From Gnetum montanum (taxonomy: Eukaryota > Streptophyta > Gnetopsida > Gnetales > Gnetaceae): 64,000 nucleotides of DNA. The stretch is taken from the NCBI GenBank assembly GCA_015680685.1, contig MNCI01029492.1:1388599-1452598 (forward strand), in the 5' to 3' direction. Below the pieces are notes generated by a model. The model was not told the DNA's origin, searched no databases, and was given only the letters and a program-made list of their open reading frames with translations. Of the stretch, positions 11,039 to 22,640 are shown one piece after another (position 1 is the first letter of the stretch; every line of letters begins with the position of its first letter). The position numbers and the translations under genes were made by a program.

Positions 11039-13330
11039 GCTATGCACTATATAACAAACACATTCATTGGAAAAATAACATGATATATGATGAAGAAAAT
11101 TGGAGTGACCAACCTTATGCAGGGGTTTCTTGTGATCATGATCACCTTGAAAATACTCAAAGACTACATTCACCTAAGATAGACAATCCTAGAAGAGATG
11201 ATGTAAGTCTTGGACTATGGGAGGCCTCAAGGCCTAAGACCTCCTTGAAACCAAGAAGCAATAAATTAAAAGCCCCTGGGGAACACCATAGAAGCCATGG
11301 AAATCCTTCCAGTTCCTCATCTTCCTCTTTTCCTTCAATGTCTAGTTCTAACAAAGATGAATGTAGGTATGGAGATTGAGTTCCATTAAAGGATCAAACT
11401 AAAAACTAAAATTGAACCCATGGGAAAATTTATAGACATCACCATGAACATAGACAACATCATCACGACCAAATGAATAGAGATAGAAATTTCTATCACA
11501 ACCTGTTTGATGATGATGAACCCTTGCTGGCCACTAAGAGCCTAATGCAGATCACAGAGGCAGTAAAGATATCTCACAAGCATCACAAAAAGAGTTGTCT
11601 ACCTAAGCTTAACATGAATAATATTCCTAAATTTGCAAGAGGCTATGATTCAAATCCACAACATCATTTACAAGCCTTCCATGATGCCTATGCTTTTTAC
11701 AACATTGAAAGTGGATGGTAAAAGCTTAAGCTCTTTCCTAGAACACTAATTGATAAAGTTGAAGTGTGGTATCGATCATTGCGACCAAATTCAATCCAAC
11801 GATGGTCCATAATGTTGGAACTTTTCAATGAGAAATACTAAACCTATGCAAGAGTGTCCAACCTAAGGAGATAGATCCAAGAGTGGAAGCAAGAACAACA
11901 TGAACCCTTAGACATGGCCTTAGATAGATATTATGCCTTACTAAATAGATGCTAGGGCCATGGTTTCTCCAAGGAGAGGAAACTTTTTCACATCATAGAT
12001 GGGCTTTGTAATGAAACAAGGGAGACCCTTGTGATGTATGCCCTAGGGTAATTATACGAGATCCAAGCCCATCAGATCAAAGAGCTAATTGAGCATGTGG
12101 CAAAAGAAGAAGGAGAAATATGCAAATGGGAGAATTTCAATAAATATCAATGGGACCCAACTCTTCAATAGAAAGAGGTCCAGATCTATGGTAAGAAGAA
12201 TGAAATCGCTCTCGATAGGATGATTCCACAACAAACCTTGCCAATATAGAAGTCCATTGATGAACTTAAAGCAAAGTTTAATAGGATGTCCAAATGGATA
12301 TATGAAAATGTCACAACTCTCATTGAGATGGTTCAGGAGAGGATCATGCAAAACAAGTTAGGAAATCACACTAAATGAAGGATACAAAACCAAGAAATAG
12401 CTAGGAACACTTTTCGGCAAATAGGAAAAAATAGCTAAAGAAAGTGAGGTCATAGACTCAACCATAGATGAAGATAATGGATAAGACATCTACATATATG
12501 ACCATCCAAAGGGCCATTGCCCAGTCTTGTTACATCTATAGGAGTATTGGGAAGGTGCCTTAAGTCTAAAGTTTGTGCAAAAGCACATGCTCGACAGATT
12601 TCCTCTCCCACAAGGTAATTATAGATAGTCCCACAATCGATCGTACCATCCTAGGAGGACTTATTACCAGCCTCAACATGGTCATTAATTATAGTGGCAA
12701 CAACCACAATCATGGGGGAGGCCACCACCAAATCAGCCCTATCCATCAAAGTCACACAGATATTATGTTCAACACCTTGTTTTTTCGACTAGTTCTACAT
12801 CATCTACTTCAAGTTGCCACTACGACTCTCCCCAGTACCATCAACCCATGACATCCCCTAAAGGATCACCACCTCATGCCTCTTACCATCCATCCTACCC
12901 TCGATATCCTCCTACTCCATCACATTACAGGCCACTGCTAATGACACACAAAGGTTCAGCACCCCAATATAAACAAACGAATGTCACTTGTGCTGCAAAT
13001 GTGCATAGACATGCTAACACTAGTGGGTCTCAACTGCAACATAGGAAATGCCCCTTCTGGAGGAAAGGTTATAAGTTGAAGCAAACCATGCATGGACCCA
13101 CCACATCATCCAAGCCAACACAATGCCAATCTAGTACACCACTTTCCTTGTCTAAACTATCATCCTTTGATTCTACACATGGGCCATCATCCATCATTAC
13201 TCCAATCCCAAATCTAAATAATGAATCTAATAGTGTGGGGAGACAAAAAAATCCATGCATACCATATGATGATCAAGGGTGCAATTTTGGGTCAAACATC
13301 CATAATGTTAACACACTCATACCCTGACCC
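11039..13330 (+). pseudogene. Athila-like element B gag, continued
   Basis: The region encodes an N-terminal part rich in Ser, Pro and His, then the gag core near 11600-12130: NNIPKFARGYDSNPQHHLQAF, a WYRSLRPNSIQRW block and a MALDRYYALLNRC block. The same blocks occur in the antisense gag-only elements (for example 33557-34132 minus). Near 12496 the knuckle block YDHPKGHCP remains but the two leading Cys have become Tyr. A Pro/His-rich tail follows. Several TAG/TAA stops break the frame. The sequence then joins 3' non-coding DNA without protease, RT or integrase. Confidence 0.8.
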
Positions 13331-14850
13331 ACCACACATTTAATAATCAAGTGTGTCACCAATGATTTTTCTACCTAGCCACCACACCACCAATAGACAC
13401 CCAATGGTTGGGGCATGAATGGTTACCAATGTTTCATACATGCATGAATCCTATTTCTCCACTTATTAATCCTTGTCATGGCCAAATGTTTAGTCGTGGG
13501 GGTTACCCCCAATTCTAGCCTTCATGATTCATAAGTGTTTTTCATCTTTTTATTTTACAAATTTGTATCATTTTTCTATTTCATGATCCAATGTTTTCTA
13601 TTTTCTTCCAATATTTCTAGTTGTTGTTTTCATTTTCTTTGTTATGGAATCTTGCAAATAAAATGATCATGTTGCCCATTGAGGTGAGGTTTTCTCTATG
13701 TTGTCAAGTCATAAGGGAATAATTATTTAGACATTGAGACCATGCCATCCATCCACTCATTCCATTAATAAGAGGTTCTTGTCTTGGTCATAATGATAAT
13801 CTTTTCCATCATCCAACCTAAAAATAACTTCATAATCATTTTGTCTGGATAGAAGAGTGCAAAACCAAGGTGGAATGTGAAGGGTGTGACATCAAGGGAA
13901 TTTGTGGATTCTCTTTGGCTGGTTCTATATGTTCTCTCATGTTTCTGAGGTTGCAACCATATCCTTGTAGATCTAATGAAAAATGGAAGTAAGAGTAACC
14001 TTAAAAGGCACTGAATAAATTTCTGTGGGTTCCACTAGAAAGACATGTACCCATGCCTAAAGGTTGGCAACTTCTCAGAATAAAAAAATAAGTGAAAAAA
14101 TAAAAAAAAATGTGTGTGCCATAAATCATGCTCCTCCCTTGGACAAAACACCAAGTGATGTTACTCCTCGCAACTCTAATAGTCTTATGGTTGTCTGCCG
14201 ATGGGATGAAACAATGCAATGTTACTACAATGTGGTGTGGACTTGGTTTGCATCTTGGAAAGAAGGACTCATGATTATTTAACCATTAATAACACACAAG
14301 GTTTATTATGACCATGGTAAGACACCTGATGTCCCAATTTTTGCAATCCTTTCTACCATCCATCTCATCTCATTGTCTATGTGATCATAACTTGTGGTTT
14401 TTTGTAACATAGAGTTATTATCTCAAATTTATGGTTTTAACATGTGTGTTTTGTTACATAGGTATGTGTTGCATTCAACCCCTTTAGTGCCTACGAACAT
14501 TTTTAGGTGTGGTTACACAAGGGCATCATAGGCTAGAGCCTGCTTTTAGGAGGATCCACCTGTGTAACTTTTGTGACTTGTCCTTGTTTGACACAATCAC
14601 ATCATTCTTCACTCAACGTCGGGTCATATAAAAAGTATATATATGACCCCTGTGGTACACAAATTTCATTTTCATCATTTGTAACTAGGGGAGTTGTTTA
14701 AATTTTCTCTAGCAACTCAAAGCTCTACACACTCACTTTCCACTTACAATGTTTGGCTCTCTACAACTCTAATTTCTGTGTTGTTTGAACCTACTGAACC
14801 AAAGTGTTCCAATTAGTCGTGGGGGGATGCTCGCATGGAAAACCTATTTC
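13331..14850 (+). other. 3' non-coding region of element B (first copy)
   Basis: It has no gene. It holds blocks that recur in the other members: a TAGTCGTGGGGGTT motif at 13491-13504, GAAGGGTGTGACATCAAGGGAA near 13877, TACCCATGCCTAAAGG near 14049, the hairpin at 14512-14568 and a second GTCGTGGGGGG motif at 14816-14826. The same order is seen in 26341-28950 and, in part, in 18841-20847 and in the antisense elements. Short open frames (13765-13956, 14001-14282) are not conserved. Confidence 0.65.
14512..14568 (+). other. Conserved hairpin in element B 3' non-coding region
   Basis: The arms are GTTACACAAG (14512-14521) and CCTGTGTAAC (14559-14568), nine pairs and one mismatch, around a loop containing CTTTTAGGAGGATCCAC. 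Three other elements have the same loop block with different but again complementary arms. Confidence 0.6.
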
Positions 14851-15193
14851 AATTGATGAAAATTTTCTATCGTCTAGAAGGTATTATAAGGGTAAGAGTG
14901 TTAAACTCCTTAGATGTTATCATGAATAATCAATCATTTTAATGTCAGAAACCTTCATCTTTCCACCCAAGGAACCATAACCATCATTATAAGCCACACA
15001 TAAGGAAAAAGGAACCAATTGCGAAGGGTCGTAAAAGGAGATAGATACTTTTTGGGGATTTTTCTTGAAAATCTTTCTAACTCTATTATCATATGAACTA
15101 AGAACTTAATGAACTAAGGTAACAAGTAAGGTATAAATTGATTAATGATAAAAGAATACAACCTTAGTAACACTTAATTGTTGCTTGATTACA

Positions 15194-16027
15194 GATGGTC
15201 CCAAAAAGAGGTGCACAAGGAGAACCTTCACAAAACGTAGCTAAGCATCCATGAGGTGGCCGAGGCCAACAAGGTGAACATGAAGAACATTAAGAACAGG
15301 AAGCCCAATCTTTTAGCATTCACTAAGAGGCTCCTATTACTAAAAAATCAGTCCAAGGAGAGGCTGTAGAACTGTAGGATCCCGTGCAAGGAAAACATCT
15401 CACATGGCCCCTTGATTACATTACTACCATTCAAGAAAAGTCCACATTGACCTTGGTCATAGTGGAAATGAATTTCAGCCCATTAAGGAAGTTTACTCTA
15501 GAAGCAATTCAGACACAACTTAAGGCATCATCCTTGTGACCCATTCTTTCGGATAGTGGTGAGTGGTACCTTGGTGAGACTTATCAATTCTAGCACAACA
15601 AAGATGAGGGCACCACCATTAACATTTGTGGAGTTGATGTTTCTTTTTCAGTTAAGGCCATTGCAGCAGCTTTAGATCTGCCCAACGAAGGGGCTAAGGT
15701 AGCCCATTTGTCCACCAAATCTAACCTTGATACCAAAAAACTAGAGCTGAAACGTGCGTATGACAAAAAGGATAAAACATGCAATGAACTAACTCTAGAA
15801 GAGAGGACATGCTTCAAGATCAGGATATACCACCTATTTCCCACCAAAGGGGTCAATCGAATTTCAACATATGCAGCTAGGGGAAGTGCTATCTTAATGG
15901 GTAAATTTGCAGTCAATCTTCCCCAATTTTACTTTACAAAAATTCAACAATGGTTCAAGGAGAAAAAAGTAGGAAAACCAACACTCCCTTTCCTTTCTCT
16001 AATTAGGAAGCTATGCAAACATGCTGG
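15194..16027 (+). pseudogene. ORF3 of element B ('putative plant transposon protein' type)
   Basis: An ATG at 15194 opens a Gly/Gln-rich start that matches the ORF3 of element D at 36531. The core is open from 15708 and includes KRAYDKKDKTCNELTLEERT, YHLFPTKGVNRIS and ARGSAILMGKF. These align closely with the D copy (37068-37370) and resemble the domain called 'putative plant transposon protein' (PF20167, by recollection). The function is unknown. In element D this ORF lies downstream of pol. Here it runs in frame into the linker before RT at about 16028, which looks like a rearrangement. Early stops near 15251 and 15286 make it non-functional. Confidence 0.65.
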
Positions 16028-17450
16028 GAAGCTAGTCATAATCAATGCAAATCTTGCTCAAGAGTAAACAAATATGCTATTACATGTAATTAAAAATGGT
16101 TAATAGCCTTTGCTTGGTCATATCTTGAACTCACACAGACTGATCCTCAAATATCCCAACATCGTATCTACACTGATCCAACAATGAAGCCAAAGAGGCA
16201 GCCACAAAGGTGATTGAATCCCAAACTAAAGCAGGTCATCAAGGAGGAAATCGAACAACTCCTCAAGGTGGGGTTTATCAATCCCATTGCAGATAGCAAG
16301 TGGGTTAGTCCACTCATGATTATGCCAAAGAAAGGTAGCAAGTGGCAAGTTTCCATCTACTTTTAGCTACTAAATATGAAAACATTCAAGGATCATTTTC
16401 TGTTGTCATTTGTTGATCAGGTGTTAGACACAATATCTGGGCATTGCTTTTCTAATTTTCTGGATGGTTATAGTGCCTATAACCAAATCCATATCGCACT
16501 AGAGGACCAAGACAAGACAACATTCATGAGTCCCTAGGAGACTTTTACATATTGCAAGATGCCATTTAGTCTATGCAATGCTCTTGCTACATTCTAATGC
16601 TTAGTCCTTAGCATTTTTCAATAGCAGATCGGTACCAGTGTGAAAGTCTTTATTGATGACTTCTCCACCTATGGAGCTACATTTGAGTAAGCCCTGGACC
16701 ACCTTAAACAAGTACTAAAGAGATGTGTTGAAACAAACCTTCGGCTCAATTGGCAAAAGAGTCATCTAATGATCCAAGAGGGCATTATGTTGGGGCATAG
16801 GATATCACAAGCAAGAATTGATGTCAACCTCAAAAAAATAAAATTCATCCAAGGAATAACCCAACAACCAGAAGCTATCAAAGATGTTCGATCATTCCTT
16901 GGACACACTGGCTACTACCGATGATTCATAGAGAATTTCTATAACATCGTAAAACCATTGGTTGAGCTGGCAAAGAAAGATGCTCCATTTGTCTAGACCA
17001 AAAAATGTGAAAAGGTACTTCAGCATCTAAAGGAGAAACTTGTAGAAACTCCAATTCTACAAGCACTCGACTGGTCTAGACCATTTCATGTTATGATGGA
17101 TGCATCAAATTACATCTTGGGAGCTATGATTACATAGTTGGATGATCAAAAACATCCATATTACATCCACTACACAAGTCGAAGCATTATGGATGCACAA
17201 CTAAACTACACCTTCACAGAAAACGAATTGATGGTAGTGGTGTTTTCACTAAAGAAGTTCAAGCATTATGTGCTTGGATAGAAAGTGTTTATGCACATAG
17301 ACCACAACACCATCTACTTCTTGATGAAAAAGCCAATAGTGAGCCCTTGTGTCATACAGTGGCTAATGATCTTATGAAAATTTGGTCTTACAATGGTAGA
17401 TCAAAAGGAAACTAAGAATGTGGTCACTGATCACTTATCTCGATTGCGAT
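16028..17450 (+). pseudogene. Athila-like reverse transcriptase and RNase H (element B)
   Basis: The pre-RT linker (KLVIINANLAQE at 16030-16066) and the RT core follow. Visible blocks are KVGFINPIADSKWVSPLMIMP, a SNFLDGYSAYNQIHIALEDQ block, catalytic FIDDF at 16649-16663 with both Asp present, and a LNWQKSHLMIQEGIMLGH block. RNase H runs from about 17030, with MMDASNYILGAM near 17093 and NVVTDHLSRLRWD near 17417. The wording around QDKTTF and FIDDFS.YG is typical of the Athila branch. At least a dozen stops, mostly TAG, interrupt it. Confidence 0.85.
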
Positions 17451-18840
17451 GGGACAACAAAGAGAACAAAAGCCCACTATCTAATTTATTTTTTGATGAA
17501 CTCCCCTTTGCTGAGGCTATAACTGAACAATTTCCCACTAAGTCTAAATGGTATTATGACATTCTTACCTATCTTCTCACTCAAGAAATGCCACAAGGGT
17601 TGGATCATTGGAATAAACAACAGTTTCTTCACTAGGTAAAACTTTTCATGGAGATCAATGAACATCTCTACAAAGTGTATGTTGTTGGCCTGGTTCATTG
17701 ATGTGTCCTTAATGTTGATCAACTGTGCATTCTCTAGGATGCTCATGAAGGTTCTTGTGGGGGCCACTATGCTAGAAGGCATACAACCATTAAAATCTTG
17801 ATAGTAGGGTATTATTGGCCAACAATATTCAGGGATGCTCATCAATATGTCCACTTCTGTGAATGCTACCAATGAGATGGTGGAATGACTACTTAAATGG
17901 AGGAACCTAAACAGTGGATCCAACCATTGGAATCCTTTGACATCTGGGGCAATGATTTCATGGGTCCCATCACACCCATGTCAAATGAAAAGACATACAT
18001 CATACTCACTGTTGACTATTGTATGAAATGGATAAAAGTAGCAACCGTCATCAACTTTGCATCTTCTACTGCTACTTGGTTTGTACAACATAATGTTGTA
18101 AACAAGTTTGGTATGCCACATGCATTAATTTTTGATAATGAAACTCACTTTAAAGGCACTACCTTTCAAAATCTTATGCAACACTTGGGGGTTGAACATA
18201 AACTAACAACACCTTACCATCCCCAAGCCAATGATCAAGCTGAGGATACAAATAGGAAAATCACAAAGATACTAATAAGAACTATCAGCAAATATAGGAA
18301 GGACTAGAGCACAAAACTTAATGATGCCCTCTGGACCTACCACTCAACATGGAAACGTCCTATAGACTATTCTTCCTATGAGCTGGTGTACGGAAAATTA
18401 CCAATACTTCTTATTCAATCCAAACTCTATACACTTTCAACAACCTATGACCTTGACCTTAACTTAAGCTTAGCACAAAAAGAAAGATTAATGAATCTCA
18501 ACTTACTAGAAAAAAATAGATTGGTGGCCCTATTATCTAATGAGTTTCACAAGGAATTTAACAAAAGGCATCATGATCTTAAAGTTAGAAAAGTCAAATT
18601 TCAACCGGGAGATAAGGTTCTCTACTAAAACCCCACACACGTACCTTAACGAATTAAGTTCTAGAAATTGTGGGAAGGACCTTATATAATTTACAAAAAT
18701 TTTTCTTATGGGGCCATGATGATCTACAAATATAAATCCCAAATAAGAAATAGTTGGCTAACATACAACAAGTCAAACCTTTCCATGAGCCTAAGTAAGC
18801 TAGTGCAACAAACACCTCCTCGGATGGACAACAACACTCA
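17451..18840 (+). pseudogene. Athila-like integrase (element B)
   Basis: The zinc-binding region HEGSCGGHYARRH...FCECY lies near 17740-17870. The catalytic core is largely open from 17897 to 18307, with the first Asp in GNDFMGP, the second in LIFDNETHF near 18127 and the Glu in QAEDTNRKI near 18238. The C-terminal part (18386-18628) includes a RKVKFQPGDKVLY block. The reading frame continues past 18668 into the post-pol region, where a TTAGTCATGGGGGAG motif lies at 18866. Stops at 17635, 18307 and 18628 inactivate it. Confidence 0.85.
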
Positions 18841-18914
18841 ATATTTCGGATCTCCTCCTTTCAACTTAGTCATGGGGGAGATGGTCATCCATGTTAACTA
18901 TATAAGCAACTTCA

Positions 18915-19035
18915 TTTTTCATATTTTTGTTTTACATGTTTTTGTTTTACACCTTGTTACTTTTACAACTTTCTGTTTTGCAAATTCTTTATCTTACAAC
19001 TTTTTGTTTTACATTATTGACTTTTCAAGTTTTTT
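18915..19035 (+). repeat. Irregular TTTTGTTTTACA tandem repeat
   Basis: Units of roughly 13-17 bases built on TTTTTGTTTTACA recur, giving the apparent peptide repeat FVLHVFVLH. Reverse-complement versions lie at the same place in the two antisense elements (31732-31904 and 40843-41019), so the repeat is an element component and not random simple sequence. Confidence 0.6.
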
Positions 19036-20092
19036 TTTTACAACATCATTAGTATGCTTTATTTTTCTTAAATATTTTACACTTTCTTGTATATTTTCCT
19101 TTATTTTGGATGTGGTTTTCGTATTATGTTTTAATAATAACATGCCTTATTGTCAACTGGGTATAGTGTGTTTGATTAATGTGGGCATGTGCTATTAAGT
19201 TATTTGATTGTTGCTGTCTGGATTCTAGCTTTGAATTTTATTACAGATAACTAAGACATGGTTTTTTTTTCTTTTTCATGAAACAGGCAGTGAGTCCATT
19301 ACATCCACCCATCCACAAACTCTATGATTTTCCTTATTCTAGAAATGTGTGATTCTTTTTTTTATTAATAAAACCATAATGAACTTATAACCTTGGTAGT
19401 TTCCATATTTGGAAAGGATTCAAAGGTTTGAACAAGGTGTGACTTCAAGGGAATTTAATCCTCTTTGTGCCTTTCTACTTACTTGGGTGCATGTGCATTT
19501 TCATGGATTTCTTACAATTCCATGTTGAGAAATAACAAGAAGTTGAATAAGTCTTTACATGGTGTGGTTTCCATCATCAAAAAAATGCTGGGAATTCAAA
19601 GCACATTCCTTAGACAAAATAAATAGACTACAAGCACTGGTTACTAGACTAGAAATACATGTTATCCATGCCTAAAGGTCCCCTCTAACTAAGGCCCTTC
19701 CTCACTTCCTACATCTCTTTTCTTCTCTAATAAGGAACAGTGGTTGTTCTATGGGAGCACTCTTGTGTTTCAAGGGGATATATTGGTCTTAGAATGGCAA
19801 TGGGATGTCATTTAATGTGGTTGGTTTTGGTTTGGACTAAGGATGGATTTTATCATGTCATTTACCCACAAAATTCACAAGGGACTTCATGTCACCATAA
19901 TCAAGAACTTCATTCCACTCTCTCTCTCATCCATCTGTGCTTTCCATGTCAAACCTCACTACCAGTTTCATGTTCTTGTTTGATATCTTGGTTTGATGTG
20001 TCGAAATTCTTAGCTAATTTCTTCCACATTTTTGTACTTAACTTTACATAACCATTAATCATCCATGGAGCCCATGAACTCCTCAGTTTGAA

Positions 20093-20150
20093 GTTATGCA
20101 CGGGCAACAAAAGGCCTATGCCTATTTTGGGGAGGATCCACTTGCATATC
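20093..20150 (+). other. Conserved hairpin, third copy
   Basis: The arms are GTTATGCACG (20093-20102) and CTTGCATATC (20141-20150), eight pairs. The loop includes TTGGGGAGGATCCA. Confidence 0.5.
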
Positions 20151-20831
20151 TTTTGGTTGGGTTAGTTAACTTCTTCATCCTTAGACATTCTCACAATCAA
20201 ATCCTTTTGCGTGCTCCATCAATGACATCCAATTGTGTGCATCTTCACAACATTTTTTTAGAGAACTCATCTTTTTGTTTGTTGTGAATTCTTCAACCCT
20301 CTTCAACATTTCATTGTGTTTGAACTTTTTAGAATTTAATGGACCACTTATCTATTTCACCTATTTTTCAACCTTCCCACTCACACTATTAATGAAATCA
20401 ATCCACCATAATCATAAACCAATCAAGTGTAACTACTGACAAGACAAGGTACTTAAAAGCTATATGTTACACATTGCATGCTAATTTGCGATTTTGTTGT
20501 GATTGCAATAGGAAGCACAGATTAGAAGTGAGACTATCTTTATCAAAGGATAAGTAGTAGCACCATGTGATAAGGACCCTACATGATCATTACATCTTCT
20601 CCCTCACTCTTTGGTTGCCAGAGGAGTTGGATGTTAGTTTTGTCCAGGGTGTTCACTTCTATTGTCATGAACACCCAATTTTGTAAAAGATTGTAAATTC
20701 ATACACTCAAACACTTAGAATTTGTCTATATCATCTGAGTCAAGTTTGCATGTCAATAAATAATCCCATACCTGCCCAATATTTTGTAAGGAACTTGTTT
20801 CTCCTCTTGTTCACTGGAGGACAAGTTTTCA

Positions 20832-20847
20832 TTTAGTCGTGGGGGTA
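20832..20847 (+). promoter_or_regulatory. Polypurine tract before LTR 20848
   Basis: TTTAGTCGTGGGGGTA lies directly before the LTR start TGATGA. The preceding GGACAAGTTTTCA is shared with the antisense elements (GGACGAGTTTTCA). Confidence 0.75.
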
Positions 20848-21698
20848 TGATGAATCGAATTTAAATATGCTCTGATATTGGATATGTGATATCAAAGCCT
20901 TGATATCAAATACCTGATATTGAACCCTAAGATGCAATGTCAAATATTCAATATCACAGGGTATATGCTGGCCTATAAATATAGTGCTTGGGCACACAAT
21001 TTTCATATTAGTCTTTGAATAGAGTAATGAAGTTCCTGTAGTTTAGTCATTCAATAGTTAAAATATTTCTGAGAGCCCGCAACAAGAGTCTGGGTGTGTA
21101 TGGATCTTTATTTAAACATTGATGTACCTAAGCACAGTAGTGTGATGGAAATAAAGATAAGCCCTTTTGATAATCCTTGCAGTACTGAGAATAGATTAAT
21201 GTTTTCTTTAATGCATTTGATATTCATGCACTTTACCTTAATGCACTTTAATTAAGCAATTAATTTCTAGTTGTTAATGAACACAAAAACGATTACTTCA
21301 AGCATATGTGTAGTGCTTGGTAACCCAAAAACACTTAACGTTTGGTAACCCAATGACGTTATATGCATTTAGGATGTGTCTAGAGAGTGGGAACAAGTAC
21401 TTGTGTTAGGCTAGCTAGGCAGTAGATTAATTAGATATTAAATTCCTCTACCTTTCATTCTTATTCTAGATGATTAAACTTATAAAACATAAAATAATAA
21501 GAATCATATACCTCAGTTGCACTTAACCATACACTTGTACCTCATGAGTGGAACTGAGAAGACAACAATCATCCTATTTAGATTTCACTTCCTTGAACCA
21601 GTGTACTTAAGAACTTAAGGTCTGTGGAGTTCGACCGGATCACGTGTGAACGCTTGTGATTCATATGGTTTGACGTAGGGGTACCTCACTGCTCATCA
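20848..21698 (+). repeat. LTR (Athila-like, probable 3' LTR)
   Basis: It begins TGATGAATCG and ends CACTGCTCATCA (851 bases). U3 has repeated GATATC/GATATT motifs (20870-20965). A TATA box (cctataaatatag) lies near 20973, an AATAAAGATAA block near 21148, and TTGGTAACCC blocks near 21329 and 21345. No primer site follows. The next base begins a mid-gag sequence of element D, so this LTR is either the 3' end of an element inserted into D or a solo LTR. Confidence 0.8.
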
Positions 21699-22640
21699 CA
21701 AAGGTAGAGAAAATGTGGGACTTAGTAGATGAGAAATTCACTACTACACTTAAGATAGTAAAGGAGAAGATTGAATAAGCAGTAAACAAAAACAAAGAAA
21801 AGAAGAGATAACATACAAGAGAATTACAAACATAAAGGAAAATTTTCTGAGTTGAGGAATTTACAAACTTCAATTCAGAAGATGAAGAACGATGCAAAGT
21901 GTGCCAATATGAATATCCTAAGGGATGTTGTTTGGTCATGATCCACTTGCAAGAGTTTTGGACATATGCACTTAACCTAAGATTTATTAAGAAATAGATT
22001 CCAAAACGATTACCTAACTCATAAGGTGATCTCAAAAAACCCTTCTAACCATCATACTATCCAAGCAGAGCTTATCTTCAAACACAAGAGATATACCAAC
22101 AACAGTGGAAACAACCATAAGCATGGGGAATGCCACCACCATGGCAACAATATCGATATAGGAAACTTGATTCTTATGGATATTACATTTAACATCCAAT
22201 CTCTCCTGGAAATACTTCAGTCCATACTTCCTCTCACTACTATCCACCAGAATATCATAGGCCCACTACTCCACAAATGAATCCTAATTCTTATGCACAT
22301 CAATCAATAGCTAGTTCATCAATTCCAACTCCTTCTACCACTGATACCGCCATCAGCCATGCAAGGAGAACTACCAACATAGCTGAAATAAATGAGTGCT
22401 ACTAGGACAATAATTACACATGAGAATGTGATAATGAAAGAACCTAGATCCAGGAAACATCCATTTTTCATAACAAGTCTAAAAAAGATTCAAAGGATGA
22501 GAGCTTCATCCACATTAACCCCATCCACACATACTTGTCAAGGGAATACCATGCTTTCACATTCTACAAATCCAAAGTTAACCACTATCATGCTCACTCA
22601 AATTGTCACACATTGGATTAAGGTAGGAGCACTTCCCAAG
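21699..22640 (+). pseudogene. Element D gag, C-terminal part
   Basis: The sequence picks up in the middle of gag (KVEKMWDLVDEKF, matching a segment of the antisense gag near 33600). The compact finger CKVCQYEYPKGCC lies near 21897-21935, followed by a Gln/Pro/His-rich tail up to the protease. The 5' half of gag is missing from this side. Stops near 21775 and 21810 break it. It probably continues beyond the left edge if element B sits inside D. Confidence 0.65.

Larger units (their letters stand above)
18841..20831 (+). other. 3' non-coding region of the element ending at 21698
   Basis: No conserved protein is seen. It begins with the post-pol motif TTAGTCATGGGGGAG (18866-18880), followed by an irregular TTTTGTTTTACA repeat. 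Then come GGTGTGACTTCAAGGGAA near 19436, TATCCATGCCTAAAGG near 19663 and the hairpin at 20093-20150. The frames 19740-20051 and 20096-20287 have no counterpart in the related copies. Confidence 0.6.
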
